Shown here: positions 50,054 to 59,670 of the stretch, piece after piece
How positions within the stretch are numbered: the first letter of the stretch is position 1
Layout: the number at the start of each line of letters is the position of its first letter
Origin: Nisaea sp.
Lineage (GTDB): Bacteria > Pseudomonadota > Alphaproteobacteria > Thalassobaculales > Thalassobaculaceae
Assembly (NCBI RefSeq): GCF_034670185.1
Contig: NZ_JAXMNY010000007.1
Span: 53,397 to 117,396 of the forward strand
Length of the DNA stretch: 64,000 nt
Direction: 5' to 3'
Program-made: the position numbers and the translations under genes
The notes under the pieces: generated by a model
Database searches by the model: none
What the model was told of the DNA's origin: nothing
The model's input: the letters and a program-made list of their open reading frames with translations, nothing else

Positions 50054-50899
50054 ATGTTGCGACTTGAAGGTCTGTCAAAAGTCTACGGGACAGGCGATCG
50101 GGCGCTTACCGACGTGAGTTTCACGGTCGAGCCCGGTCAGGTCGTTGGCCTGATCGGGCCATCGGGAGCCGGCAAATCCACGCTGATCCGGTGCATCAAC
50201 CGGCTGGTTGAGCCATCGGCAGGGAAAATTTCTCTGGGCGATCTGGATATCACGCAACTGAGCCGTGGCGGCCTGCGTCAGGCTCGCCGGCGGATCGGCA
50301 TGATTTTCCAGGAATATGCCCTGGTCGAACGACTTACCGTCATGGAGAACGTGCTTTCCGGGCGTCTCGGCTATGTCGGTTTCTGGCGCAGCTTCTTCCG
50401 CAAATTCCCGCCGGAAGCCGTCGAGAACGCCTACCGCCTGCTCAACCGAGTCGGTCTGAGCGATCATGTTAACAAGCGGGCAGATGCCCTGTCCGGTGGC
50501 CAGCGTCAGCGCGTCGGCATTGCCCGGGCGCTTGAGCAGGACCCGGACCTGCTGCTGATCGACGAGCCGACCGCCTCGCTCGATCCGAAAACCTCGCGCC
50601 AGATCATGCGTCTCATCATCGAGATCTGCGACGAGCGTGGTCTTCCCGCCATCATCAACATCCACGACGTGGCCCTCGCCCAGCAATTCGTGCAGCGCAT
50701 CATCGGGCTGCAGGGCGGCAAGGTCGTGTTCGACGGTAGCCCGGATGAGCTGGATGCAGACGTGCTGACCCGGATCTACGGTGAAGAAGACTGGTCCGCG
50801 ACAATCCGCAAGGTGGATGAGGACGCGGACGACACAGAGGAAAGCGCCGAGGCAATCGCCGCCGCACTCGACCGCGAACGCCTGGCTGGGCTGACATGA
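50054..50899 (+). CDS. phnC: PhnC-type ABC ATPase (second importer)
   Basis: 281 residues: Walker A GPSGAGKST (35-43), Q-loop MIFQEYALVERLTVMENVLSGRLGY, signature LSGGQRQRVGIARAL, Walker B DLLLIDEPTASLDPKTS and the His in IINIHDVALAQQF. The C-terminus is acidic (DEDADDTEESAE). It powers the two permeases downstream, overlapping the first by ATGA. Confidence 0.93.
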   Translation: MLRLEGLSKVYGTGDRALTDVSFTVEPGQVVGLIGPSGAGKSTLIRCINRLVEPSAGKISLGDLDITQLSRGGLRQARRRIGMIFQEYALVERLTVMENVLSGRLGYVGFWRSFFRKFPPEAVENAYRLLNRVGLSDHVNKRADALSGGQRQRVGIARALEQDPDLLLIDEPTASLDPKTSRQIMRLIIEICDERGLPAIINIHDVALAQQFVQRIIGLQGGKVVFDGSPDELDADVLTRIYGEEDWSATIRKVDEDADDTEESAEAIAAALDRERLAGLT

Positions 50900-51708
50900 C
50901 GGCTGCTACCTCACCCTCCTTTCCGACCACCTGGTCGCGCCCGCCCTTCATCAAGCGGTCCTGGCTGCGCTGGACGCTCTATTTCGGCGCGCTGCTCTAC
51001 ATGGTCCTCGCCGTAGGCTCTGTCGAGGTCAACTGGACACGCGTGTGGGAAGGTCTCGATCGCGGCCTGCGCTTCATCCAGGGCTTCCTCCTTCCTGACT
51101 TCACCAGCCGCTGGGAAGACATCCTGATCGGCATGGAAGAGAGCCTGACGATGGCCGTCACCTCGACCGTGGTCGGGGTCGCCATCTCAGTCCCGATCGG
51201 GATTGGCGCGGCCCGGAACATCGCTCCGTTACCTGTCTATGCTGTCTGCCGGGCCATCATCGCCCTGTCCAGGAGCTTTCAGGAAATCATCATCGCCATT
51301 CTGTTCGTTGCGATGTTCGGCTTCGGGCCCTTTGCCGGGTTCCTGACCTTGTCTTTCGCCACTATCGGATTTCTCGCCAAACTGCTGGCCGAGGATATCG
51401 AGGATATCGACGAGAGTCAGGCCGAGGCGATCCGGGCGACCGGCGCCGGCTGGTGGCAGATCGTGACTTACGCGATCCAGCCGCAGGTCATGCCGCGCCT
51501 GATCGGGCTCAGCCTCTACCGCCTGGACATCAATTTCCGCGAATCAGCGGTGATCGGCATCGTTGGAGCCGGCGGCATCGGCGCCACGCTGAATACCGCT
51601 ATGGACCGGTACGAATACGACTCCGCAGCTGCGATCCTGATCCTGATCATCCTGATCGTGATGGCGGCGGAATATTCTTCAGGCTACGTGCGGAAATGGC
51701 TTCAGTGA
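50896..51708 (+). CDS. phnE: PhnE-type permease 1 (second importer)
   Basis: 270 residues with about six helices. The permease core reads EDIEDIDESQAEAIRATGAGWWQIVTYAIQPQVMP, followed by GIVGAGGIGATLNTAMDRYEY. Its ATG overlaps the end of phnC (ATGA), and its stop overlaps the next permease start (TGATG), so all three are translated as a unit. Confidence 0.9.
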   Translation: MTAATSPSFPTTWSRPPFIKRSWLRWTLYFGALLYMVLAVGSVEVNWTRVWEGLDRGLRFIQGFLLPDFTSRWEDILIGMEESLTMAVTSTVVGVAISVPIGIGAARNIAPLPVYAVCRAIIALSRSFQEIIIAILFVAMFGFGPFAGFLTLSFATIGFLAKLLAEDIEDIDESQAEAIRATGAGWWQIVTYAIQPQVMPRLIGLSLYRLDINFRESAVIGIVGAGGIGATLNTAMDRYEYDSAAAILILIILIVMAAEYSSGYVRKWLQ

Positions 51709-52532
51709 TGACAAATACTTCCTCCGAACAGGTCACGTCCGGGCCGATCTGGCGCAAACGCACGACCAGGCAGGAACTTGCCCTGTGGCTGGGCTGGCTT
51801 GTGCTGGCCGCTTTCTTCATTTTCTGCTGGCAGGTCATGACGAAGACCACGATCTGGGCCTTCGTCTATGACGCCCCGCGTCAAGCGCTGGATATTGGAT
51901 CACGGATGCTCCCGCCGCGCTGGGAGTATCTTCCGAACCTGCTGGAGCCGCTCTGGGACACCGTCGCCATAGCAACGCTTGGCACCTTTCTTGCGCTTTT
52001 CATGGCCGTCCCTGTCGCCTTCCTGGCGGCGCGCAATACCACACCGAGCACGCGGTTCATCCGGCCCGTCGCCCTGCTGATCATTGTTTCCAGCCGGTCG
52101 ATCAATTCCCTGATCTGGGCCCTGCTGCTGGTGGCAATCATCGGGCCGGGCGTGATGGCCGGGATCGTCGCCATCGCCTTCCGGTCCATCGGTTTCGTCG
52201 CGAAGCTTCTTTATGAAGCCATCGAGGAAATCGACGCGGTCCAGGTCGAGGCGGTTTCCGCCACCGGGGCCAGCAAGGCACAGATCATGGATTATGCGGT
52301 CGTTCCGCAAATCCTGCCGGCCTTCGCCGGGATCACCGTGTTCCGCTGGGACATCAATATTCGGGAATCCACGGTGCTGGGGCTGGTTGGTGCCGGTGGC
52401 CTCGGGCTGCGCCTGCAGGAGAGCCTCAACGTGCTCGCCTGGCCGCAGGTCACACTGATCTTCATCCTTATCCTGATTACCGTGCTGGTCAGCGAGTGGG
52501 TATCCGCCAAAGTGCGGCACGCAATTATCTAA
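51708..52532 (+). CDS. phnE: PhnE-type permease 2 (second importer)
   Basis: 274 residues from the ATG at 51708 (MTNTSSEQVTSGPIW), chosen because it forms a TGATG overlap; an ATG at 51696 is possible, and the frame before that is only a shadow of permease 1. The core motif is EAIEEIDAVQVEAVSATGASKAQIMDYAVVPQILP, then GLVGAGGLGLRLQESLN. It completes the transporter with permease 1. Confidence 0.9.
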   Translation: MTNTSSEQVTSGPIWRKRTTRQELALWLGWLVLAAFFIFCWQVMTKTTIWAFVYDAPRQALDIGSRMLPPRWEYLPNLLEPLWDTVAIATLGTFLALFMAVPVAFLAARNTTPSTRFIRPVALLIIVSSRSINSLIWALLLVAIIGPGVMAGIVAIAFRSIGFVAKLLYEAIEEIDAVQVEAVSATGASKAQIMDYAVVPQILPAFAGITVFRWDINIRESTVLGLVGAGGLGLRLQESLNVLAWPQVTLIFILILITVLVSEWVSAKVRHAII

Positions 52533-52586
52533 CACCGGCATCTAACAGCACACAGAACAGCGCCCGACCCGGGCGCGGACAGGCCC

Positions 52587-54227
52587 ATGGAACTACTGAT
52601 CAACATCGCCGGCGGAGTCGCCCTGCTTCTGTGGGGCGTCCGCATGGTGCGTACGGGAGTGACACGGGCCTTCGGCTCCGGCATCCGCCGTGGGGTTTCC
52701 GCAGCCACACGCAACCGGTTCAGTTCGTTCCTGACCGGCCTCGGCGTCACAACCATCCTGCAGAGCAGCACGGCAACGGCCCTGATCGTCGGGTCGTTCG
52801 GCGGCCGCAGGATGATTGCCGTTCCCGCCGGGCTGGCCCTTATGCTCGGTGCGGATGTCGGCAGCACCATCGTTGTTCAGGTTCTGGCCTTCGACGTCTC
52901 CTGGATGTCGCCGGTCTTCCTGTTCATTGGCGTTACGGCTTTTCTGTCGTCGGAGAACTCTCGCCGCCGGGCAATTGCGCGGTTCTTCATCGGCCTCGGC
53001 CTAATGCTGCTGGCCATCAAGATGGTCATGCTGGCGTCGGTTCCATTGCGCGAGGGGCCGACTGTCTCGCTCCTGCTGGCGCCGCTGCAGAGCGAGCCAC
53101 TGCTAGCAATCCTGTTCGCCGCCCTGCTGACCTGGATTGCTCATTCGAGCCTTACAGTGATCGTTCTGATCATGACCATGGTCTCGCTCGGCGTGGTGGA
53201 AATACACCTCGCCATCGCGATGGTGCTCGGCGCGAATATCGGCAGCGCGATAACACCCGTGGCGATGAACTGGGGCTCGGACCCGGTCGCCCGCAGAGTG
53301 CCGGTCGGCAACCTGTTGATGCGCACCGTCGGCGTCATTCTGCTGTTCGGCTTTATTCCATGGATCGTGCCGTATTTTGCGAATTTCTCTATCGATTCAG
53401 CGCATCTGATCGCCAACGTCCATACCGGCTTCAATCTGGTTGTGGCCGCGATCTTCCTGCCGTTCGTAGGCTGGGTAGCGCGCCTCGTCATCCGCATCCT
53501 GCCGGACCGGGCCGGACCGGATGACATCCTCGCGCCGAGGCACCTGGAAGAGGAAAGCCTCGATACGCCGTCAGTGGCGCTTTCCGCCGCCGCGCGGGAA
53601 ACCCTGCGGATGGGCGATACCGTCGAATTGATGCTGTCCCGAACCATGGACGTACTGCGCAACGGCACCCTCGACCAGATCAAGGAGATCGAGCGCGAGG
53701 ATGATGTCGTCGACTCCTTGCATGAAGCCGTGAAAATCTACCTCACCAAGTTGTCCCGCCAGGAACTCGACCCAGCCGAAAGCCGCCGTGTTGTCGAGAT
53801 CCTGACCTTCACCACGAATCTCGAACATATCGGCGACATCATCGACAAGAACCTGCTCGAGTTGGCGGCCAAGAAGATCAAGGACGGCTCAACCTTCTCC
53901 AAGGACGGGCTAGAGGAGTTGGAAGCCCTGCACAGCGACGTGCTGTCCAACCTCAAGCTGGCGCTCAGTATCTTCATGACAGGGGACCCGCGCCTGGCCA
54001 GACGCCTGATGGAGCAGAAGGTCCATATCCGCGAGCTGGAGCAGAAGTTTTCCGAAGCGCACTACAATCGTATCCGGGACGGCAAGACAGAGTCTCTTAA
54101 CAGCTCCTCCCTGCATCTCGACGTGCTGCGCGACCTGAAACGGATCAACAGCCACATCACCTCGGTGGCCTATCCGATCCTGGAATCCACCGGCCAGATC
54201 GCCGAGAGCCGACTACGGGACGAATAA
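52587..54227 (+). CDS. Na/phosphate cotransporter family protein with PhoU domain
   Basis: 546 residues. The membrane part has two inverted repeats with QSSTATALIVGSFGG and HSSLTVIVLIMTMVSLG / LGANIGSAITPVAMNWGSD, the Gln-Ser-Ser type motifs of the NptA/PNaS family. After residue 340 a cytoplasmic helical PhoU-like domain begins (RETLRMGDTVELMLSRTMDVL, LEHIGDIIDKNLLELAAKKI). It moves phosphate, possibly outward as well as inward. It follows the Phn-type importer by 54 bp, which suggests that this importer's ligand is phosphorus-related. Confidence 0.9.
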   Translation: MELLINIAGGVALLLWGVRMVRTGVTRAFGSGIRRGVSAATRNRFSSFLTGLGVTTILQSSTATALIVGSFGGRRMIAVPAGLALMLGADVGSTIVVQVLAFDVSWMSPVFLFIGVTAFLSSENSRRRAIARFFIGLGLMLLAIKMVMLASVPLREGPTVSLLLAPLQSEPLLAILFAALLTWIAHSSLTVIVLIMTMVSLGVVEIHLAIAMVLGANIGSAITPVAMNWGSDPVARRVPVGNLLMRTVGVILLFGFIPWIVPYFANFSIDSAHLIANVHTGFNLVVAAIFLPFVGWVARLVIRILPDRAGPDDILAPRHLEEESLDTPSVALSAAARETLRMGDTVELMLSRTMDVLRNGTLDQIKEIEREDDVVDSLHEAVKIYLTKLSRQELDPAESRRVVEILTFTTNLEHIGDIIDKNLLELAAKKIKDGSTFSKDGLEELEALHSDVLSNLKLALSIFMTGDPRLARRLMEQKVHIRELEQKFSEAHYNRIRDGKTESLNSSSLHLDVLRDLKRINSHITSVAYPILESTGQIAESRLRDE

Positions 54228-54234
54228 AGCCGCG

Positions 54235-55020
54235 TCAGCGCCCCTTCCAGACCGGATCGCGGCCTTCGGCGAAGGCGGTGTAGCCTTCCCGATTGTCTTC
54301 CGATGAATAGAGCCGGTCTACAGTCTCGAACTGGCGCTTGGTGATCCGGTTCATGGCGTCCTGGAAGGTCATATCCTCTGCCTCTCGGACAATCTCCTTT
54401 ATGGCGGAGAAGACCAGCGGCGGCCCATCGGCCAGATGCTTCGCAAGTGCCCGCGCCTCGTCCATCAGGGACGCGCTAGGGTAGACATGGTTCACAAGCC
54501 CCCAGCGTGCAGCCTCCTCAACCTCGATCCAGCGCCCGGTGAACAGCATTTCCATCGCAATGTGATAAGGAATGCGTTTCGGCAACTTCACCGTCGCCGC
54601 GTCGGCCACGGTACCGGAGCGGATTTCAGGCAGCGCGAAGGTCGCATGATCGGCGGCGAGGATGATATCGGCGGAAAGCGCCAGTTCCAGCCCGCCACCG
54701 CAGCAAATCCCGTTCACAGCCGCGATCACCGGCTTGTTCAGACCACGGAGTTCCTGCAGACCGCCAAAGCCGCCGACGCCGTAATCGCCATCAACTTCAT
54801 CGCCTGCCGCCGCCGCTTTCAGATCCCAGCCCGGGCAGAAGAACTTCTCGCCCGCTCCGGTGACGATGCAGACCCGCAGTTCCGGATCGTCACGGAAGGC
54901 GGCGAAAGTGTCCCCCATGATCCGGCTGGTCGCGAGATCGATAGCGTTCGCCTTGGGCCGGTCCAGCGTGACTTCAAGCACATGGCCATCGCGCCGGGTC
55001 TTAATCGGGCCTTCACTCAT
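54235..55020 (-). CDS. Enoyl-CoA hydratase, crotonobetainyl-CoA hydratase-like
   Basis: 261 residues of the crotonase fold. The oxyanion hole motif CGAGEKFFCPGWDLKAA is present with the family's GGLQELRGLNKPVIAAVNGICCGGGLELALSADIILAADHATFALPEI. The catalytic Glu region SGTVADAATVKLPKRIPYHIAMEMLFTGRWIEVEEA resembles CaiD. The start overlaps the end of the CoA-ligase gene by 8 bases. The operon context (acyl-CoA dehydrogenase, carnitine dehydrogenase) makes crotonobetainyl-CoA to carnitinyl-CoA hydration the best guess. Confidence 0.85.
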   Translation of the reverse strand: MSEGPIKTRRDGHVLEVTLDRPKANAIDLATSRIMGDTFAAFRDDPELRVCIVTGAGEKFFCPGWDLKAAAAGDEVDGDYGVGGFGGLQELRGLNKPVIAAVNGICCGGGLELALSADIILAADHATFALPEIRSGTVADAATVKLPKRIPYHIAMEMLFTGRWIEVEEAARWGLVNHVYPSASLMDEARALAKHLADGPPLVFSAIKEIVREAEDMTFQDAMNRITKRQFETVDRLYSSEDNREGYTAFAEGRDPVWKGR

Positions 55021-57061
55021 TGTCGTCTCCCATCCTGATCAGGGCATCCACTGCAACCGCGCCCTCTGGCAAACAGAGCAGCGGGTTGATTTCCACTTCG
55101 CTGACCCGCCCATCCTGGGCGGCTACGAAATCCTGTACCGCCCGCACGGCGGCGACAATCGCAGCCCTGTCTGCGGGTGGCGCCCCGCGATAACCATCCA
55201 GCAACGGCGCGATGCGCAGCCTGTCCAGCGCCGCCTCTATCTCCGTGTCCGACGCAGGCAGCAGCAGGGTCACGCTGTCCTTCAGTATCTCCGTCTGCAC
55301 GCCGCCGGCGGCAAGCGTCAGCAAATAACCATGCGCCGGATCCAGCGTCACGCCGACCAGCAATTCCGCAACCGCTCCCGAGACCATCCGCTCGACAAGG
55401 AACTGCTCAGTCGGCATGGCGTCAGCGGCCGCCCTCACCTCTTCGGTACTTGTGAGCCCGATCCGGACAGCGCCCGCCTCAGTCTTGTGCGCAATCCCGA
55501 GGCCTTTCAACACTAGGGGAAAACCAATCTCTCCAGCGGCGGTCACCGCACTTTCCGCATCCGATGCTTCGATGCTTTTCGGCACGGAAAGGCCGTGATG
55601 GGCCAGAGCGTCTTTCGCCTCCCGCTCCGCATAAGTACGTAGGTGCTCCGGCACCCCGGGAAGAAGCAGTGGCTCAGCACGCACGTGATCCGCCCCGAGC
55701 CAGGCCGCGGCGGCAATCGCAGTCAAGGCCTCATCCATGCCGGTGAATGGCACGATACCCAGGTCAAACAGGGTTTCCGCCACCTTTTCGGGAAGGTTCT
55801 CCGGCAGCGACGCCACGATCGCCATCGGCTTTCCGCTGTTCGTCATCGTCTTGTGGACCGCGCGGATCACCTGATCCCATTCGGCCGCCCCACCGAGCTC
55901 CACCTTCGGAAAGTCGAGCACCACGATCCCGAGAGCAAGGCTGCCGCCCTGCATCATGGCCGTAAAGGTCCGTTCGATGGCGGCTTCGTCGCCCCAGATA
56001 TAGGTGTGGTAATCGAGCGGGTTGGCGAGCGTCACTTTCGCCCCGAGGCTCTCGGCAAGATCCGCCCGCTGCCCGTCTTCCAGCGGCGGATAGACCACGC
56101 CGCGCGACAGGCCCGTGTCGGCCATCAGGCTGGCCTCACCGCCGGAGCAGGACATGGAAGCGATCCTGTTCGAAGGCAGGGGGCCCGTCACATGCAGCAG
56201 CTTCAGGGACTCCAGCAAGGCCGGTAGACTTCGGATCTCTGCGATGCCAAGCCGCTCAAGCAGCGCTGACGCGCCCGCATCGCTTCCCGCGAGGGAGGCC
56301 GTGTGAGAGACAGCTCCCGTGCGCGCTTCCTCGGATCGGCCGACCTTCAGCGCCACGATAGGTTTACCGAGTGTGCGCGCCTTCTCCGACAGTGTCTCGA
56401 AAGCCCGTAGATCTCCCACACCCTCGATATAAAGACCAAGTGCCGTCACCCGGGGGTCATCCAGCAGACACATACCGACTTCGGCGAAACCGGTCTGTGC
56501 CTGATTGCCGACGGTCACGACATAGGCAAGCGGCAAGCCGCGCCGCTGCATGGTCAGATTGATCGCGATGTTGGAGGACTGGGCGACAATGGCGACACCA
56601 CGGTCGACCGGCTTTCCGCCATGCAGGTCCGGCCAGAGCGCCGCACCGTCGAGATAATTGATCAGCCCATAGCAGTTCGGGCCGAGCAGGACCATGTCGC
56701 CCGCGACCTCCAGCAGCTTTTCCTGCAGGGCCGCACCGTCACCGGTCTCCCTGTCCGCCTCGCGAAAACCGCTGGCGAAACAGACGGCACCGCCCGCGCC
56801 CATCTCCGACAGCTCCGCCACCGCATCGACGGTGGCATGGCGGTTGATGCCGATAAAGGTGGCGTCAGGAGCGTCCGGCAGATCGGCAATCGAAGCGTAA
56901 GTCGGAGCGCCCGCGATCTCCACCCGCTTTGGATGGATCGGCCAGAGCGCCCCCTCGAAGCCGATCTTGCGGCATTCGGCAACGACATTGGCACACCAGG
57001 CGCCGCCCCCGATCACCGCGATGGATTGAGGCCGGAGCAGCCGTTCAAGAGCCGATGACAT
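55013..57061 (-). CDS. NDP-forming acyl-CoA synthetase
   Basis: 682 residues: a CoA-binding Rossmann domain (SIAVIGGGAWCANVVAECRKIGFEG), a succinyl-CoA-synthetase-like middle part with the phospho-His in GAVSHTASLAGSD, and a C-terminal ATP-grasp domain (IGFPLVLKGLGIAHKTEAGAVRIGL, EINPLLCLP). It should activate an acid with CoA at the cost of ATP to ADP. In this operon it takes the position of the carnitine/butyrobetaine CoA-ligase, which is more often an AMP-forming enzyme. Confidence 0.87.
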   Translation of the reverse strand: MSSALERLLRPQSIAVIGGGAWCANVVAECRKIGFEGALWPIHPKRVEIAGAPTYASIADLPDAPDATFIGINRHATVDAVAELSEMGAGGAVCFASGFREADRETGDGAALQEKLLEVAGDMVLLGPNCYGLINYLDGAALWPDLHGGKPVDRGVAIVAQSSNIAINLTMQRRGLPLAYVVTVGNQAQTGFAEVGMCLLDDPRVTALGLYIEGVGDLRAFETLSEKARTLGKPIVALKVGRSEEARTGAVSHTASLAGSDAGASALLERLGIAEIRSLPALLESLKLLHVTGPLPSNRIASMSCSGGEASLMADTGLSRGVVYPPLEDGQRADLAESLGAKVTLANPLDYHTYIWGDEAAIERTFTAMMQGGSLALGIVVLDFPKVELGGAAEWDQVIRAVHKTMTNSGKPMAIVASLPENLPEKVAETLFDLGIVPFTGMDEALTAIAAAAWLGADHVRAEPLLLPGVPEHLRTYAEREAKDALAHHGLSVPKSIEASDAESAVTAAGEIGFPLVLKGLGIAHKTEAGAVRIGLTSTEEVRAAADAMPTEQFLVERMVSGAVAELLVGVTLDPAHGYLLTLAAGGVQTEILKDSVTLLLPASDTEIEAALDRLRIAPLLDGYRGAPPADRAAIVAAVRAVQDFVAAQDGRVSEVEINPLLCLPEGAVAVDALIRMGDDNE

Positions 57062-57067
57062 GCGGCG

Positions 57068-58228
57068 TCAGGCGCCCAGCGGCCGGAGAAGTTCCCGGCT
57101 GATGATGTGACGCTGGATTTCAGACGTGCCGTCCCAGATCCGCTCGACCCTGGCATCCCGCCAGAACCGCTCGATCGGGAAATCGTCCATCAGACCCATG
57201 CCGCCATAGATCTGCAGGGTGGCATCCGTCACCCGGGCCAGCATCTCCGAGGCATAGACCTTGGCGCTGGCGATCTCCCGGTTTGCAGGCAGCCCCTGAT
57301 CGAGCCTCCAGGCCGACGCGAGTGTCAGCCAGTCGGCCGCATCGATCTCCGTGATCATGTCCGCGAGCTGGAAGCTGATGCCCTGGAACTTGCCGATGGC
57401 CTGACCGAACTGCTTGCGCTCGGCGGCATAGGCAAGCCCCATGTCGAAACAGCGCCGGGCCCGGCCGACGGCCATGGTGGCGACCGTGATACGGGTAGCG
57501 TAAAGCCATTCGTTCATTACCTCGAACCCGCCATCGACCTCGCCCAGAACCTGGGCATCCGGCAGACGGCAATCGTCGAATTCGAGGATCATGTTCTTGT
57601 AGCCGCGGTGGCTGACGGACTTGTATCCGTCGCGGATGGTGAAGCCCGGCGTGCCCCGGTCCACCAGGAAAGTGGTGATCCGCTTCTTCGGGCCGCGCGG
57701 GGTGTCGTCCTCACCGGTCGCCACGAAGACGATGATGAAATCCGCATGGTCGGCGCCGGAGATGAAATGCTTGCTGCCGTTCAGCACCCAGTCGCCACCG
57801 TCCCGCTTCGCAGCACAGGTCATGCCGCGCACGTCCGAGCCCGCTCCCGGCTCCGTCATGGCCAGCGCATCCATCCGCTCGCCCTTGACCGCCGGAGTCA
57901 GGTAACGCTCGATCTGGTCGCCCTTGCAGGCCATCAGAATGTTCTGCGGACGGCCAAAGAAATGGGTCAGCGCCATGGAACCGCGGCCAAGCTCGCGCTC
58001 GACCAGCGCGAACTCAAGATGGCTCAATCCGCCGCCGCCGACACTTTCGGGAAAGTTCGAGGCGTAGAAGCCAAGATCGAGGGTCTTCTGCTTGATCGCC
58101 TCGGCCAGCTCGGGGCGGACCTCGCCAGTCCGCTCGACCTCTGCCTCATGCGGGTAGATCTCGTTCTCAACGAAACCCCGCACCGTGGAGACGATCATCT
58201 CCTGCTCTTCTGTCAGCCCGAAATGCAT
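57068..58228 (-). CDS. Acyl-CoA dehydrogenase, butyrobetainyl-CoA dehydrogenase-like
   Basis: 386 residues with AMTEPGAGSDVRGMTCAAKRDGGDWVLNGSKHFISGADHADF, catalytic region and QIYGGMGLMDDFPIERFWRDARVERIWDGTSEIQRHIISRELLRP. These are standard acyl-CoA dehydrogenase motifs. Together with the hydratase and carnitine dehydrogenase it fits oxidation of gamma-butyrobetainyl-CoA to crotonobetainyl-CoA. The start overlaps the end of the preceding gene by one base. The ETF partner is not in the window. Confidence 0.88.
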   Translation of the reverse strand: MHFGLTEEQEMIVSTVRGFVENEIYPHEAEVERTGEVRPELAEAIKQKTLDLGFYASNFPESVGGGGLSHLEFALVERELGRGSMALTHFFGRPQNILMACKGDQIERYLTPAVKGERMDALAMTEPGAGSDVRGMTCAAKRDGGDWVLNGSKHFISGADHADFIIVFVATGEDDTPRGPKKRITTFLVDRGTPGFTIRDGYKSVSHRGYKNMILEFDDCRLPDAQVLGEVDGGFEVMNEWLYATRITVATMAVGRARRCFDMGLAYAAERKQFGQAIGKFQGISFQLADMITEIDAADWLTLASAWRLDQGLPANREIASAKVYASEMLARVTDATLQIYGGMGLMDDFPIERFWRDARVERIWDGTSEIQRHIISRELLRPLGA

Positions 58229-59670
58229 CAGAGCACCTCCGAAGGATCCGGTTGCGGCAGCTTGGCATGGGTCGCCGCGAGGGCTTCCAATTTTTCCAGA
58301 ACGGACGCATCCGGCACGGAGGAGCTGCGGGTTGTCAGATCCACATGGATCATGAGCTGCTCGCCCGTCGCCAGTTCCTCGCCCGTCTCGTTCTTCATGC
58401 GGTGGAAGACGCGGTACTTCTTGCCCTTGCCTTCAAGCACCTGACTGTCGACATGGATGCGCTGACCGGCGAGGGTTTCGTTCAGGTAGCGGATGCGGCT
58501 GTCGACCGTGAAATAGCTTTTGCCGCTGTCGATATAGGCGGCATCGGCGCCGACCAGCTTCATCATCGCGTCGGCCGCGTCCGAGAAGACCTGGCCATAG
58601 CGGCTCTCGTTCATGTGGCCGTTATAATCCGTCCAGTCGACCGGGACGATCCGGTCGACTGAGCGCACCAGTGCGCCTTCAGCCGCCGGTTTGGCCAGCG
58701 TGTCTTCATGTTCGGCGATCAGTTTGCCGACAGCTGCGCCCTGACCTTTCAGAGCCCGCATCATGGCGACGAGGTTGTTGTCCCGCAGCCTTTCCAGCTC
58801 ACGGATAGACAGTGCGCCGGACTGGGCGTCGGACTGGTCCGCGATCTGTTTCACCAGATCGTCGGTCAGCTCCGGCACGTCCATCAGCTTGGTCCAGGGC
58901 CATTGCAGGCACGGGCCGAACTGGGCGATGAAGTGGGCCATGCCCGCTTCGCCGCCAGCAATCCGGTATGTCTCGAACAGGCCCATCTGCGCCCAGCGCA
59001 GGCCGAAACCGTAGCGGATCGCATTGTCGATCTCTTCGGTGGTCGCGACACCGTCCTTCACCAGCCAGAGCGCCTCGCGCCAGACAGCTTCGAGGAAGCG
59101 GTCGGCGATATGGGCGTCGATCTCGGCCCGGACCCGAAGCGGGTAGCAACCAACGGAACGCAACAGGCCCTCGGCCTTCTCGATCACTCCGAGGTCCGCC
59201 CCCGGCCCCGGCACCACTTCGATCAGCGGCAGCAGATAGACCGGGTTGAACGGATGGGCGACAAAGATACGTCCCGGATTTACAGCCCCCTCACCCAGCT
59301 CCGAGGGTTTGAAGCCGGAAGTAGAAGAGCCGATCGGCGTCTGCACACCGGTGGCCGCCTCGATCTCCGCGAAAACCTTGTGTTTCAGGTCAAGCCGCTC
59401 GGGTACGCTCTCCTGGATCCAGTCAACACCGGTGACCGCATCCGCAATGGTCTCGACATGGCTCAGCGCGCCTTCCGCCGGGAGCGCCGTTTCATACAGC
59501 ATCGGCAGGGCATGCCGGGCATTGCCCAGCACCTCCGCCATTTTGCGCTCGGCTTCCGCATCCGGATCGAACAGCCGCACATCCCAGCCGTTCAGCAGGA
59601 AGCGCGCCGCCCAGGCACCGCCAATGACGCCGCCGCCAATAATGGCGGCCGTTTTGCGTGCAGTGCTCAT
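58228..59670 (-). CDS. L-carnitine dehydrogenase fused to a hotdog thioesterase
   Basis: 480 residues in two parts. Residues 1-320: a 3-hydroxyacyl-CoA-dehydrogenase-type NAD domain (GGGVIGGAWAARFLLNGWDVRLFDPDAE, IGSSTSGFKPSELGEGAVNPGRIFVAHPFNPVYLLPLIEVVPG), as in carnitine dehydrogenase. From about 335: a 4HBT hotdog thioesterase (DWTDYNGHMNESRYGQVFSDA, FTVDSRIRYLNETLAGQRIHV, KGKKYRVFHRM). The same fusion occurs in other alphaproteobacteria, where the thioesterase can release betaine from betainyl-CoA. The ATG overlaps the BKACE stop (ATGA). Confidence 0.9.
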   Translation of the reverse strand: MSTARKTAAIIGGGVIGGAWAARFLLNGWDVRLFDPDAEAERKMAEVLGNARHALPMLYETALPAEGALSHVETIADAVTGVDWIQESVPERLDLKHKVFAEIEAATGVQTPIGSSTSGFKPSELGEGAVNPGRIFVAHPFNPVYLLPLIEVVPGPGADLGVIEKAEGLLRSVGCYPLRVRAEIDAHIADRFLEAVWREALWLVKDGVATTEEIDNAIRYGFGLRWAQMGLFETYRIAGGEAGMAHFIAQFGPCLQWPWTKLMDVPELTDDLVKQIADQSDAQSGALSIRELERLRDNNLVAMMRALKGQGAAVGKLIAEHEDTLAKPAAEGALVRSVDRIVPVDWTDYNGHMNESRYGQVFSDAADAMMKLVGADAAYIDSGKSYFTVDSRIRYLNETLAGQRIHVDSQVLEGKGKKYRVFHRMKNETGEELATGEQLMIHVDLTTRSSSVPDASVLEKLEALAATHAKLPQPDPSEVL

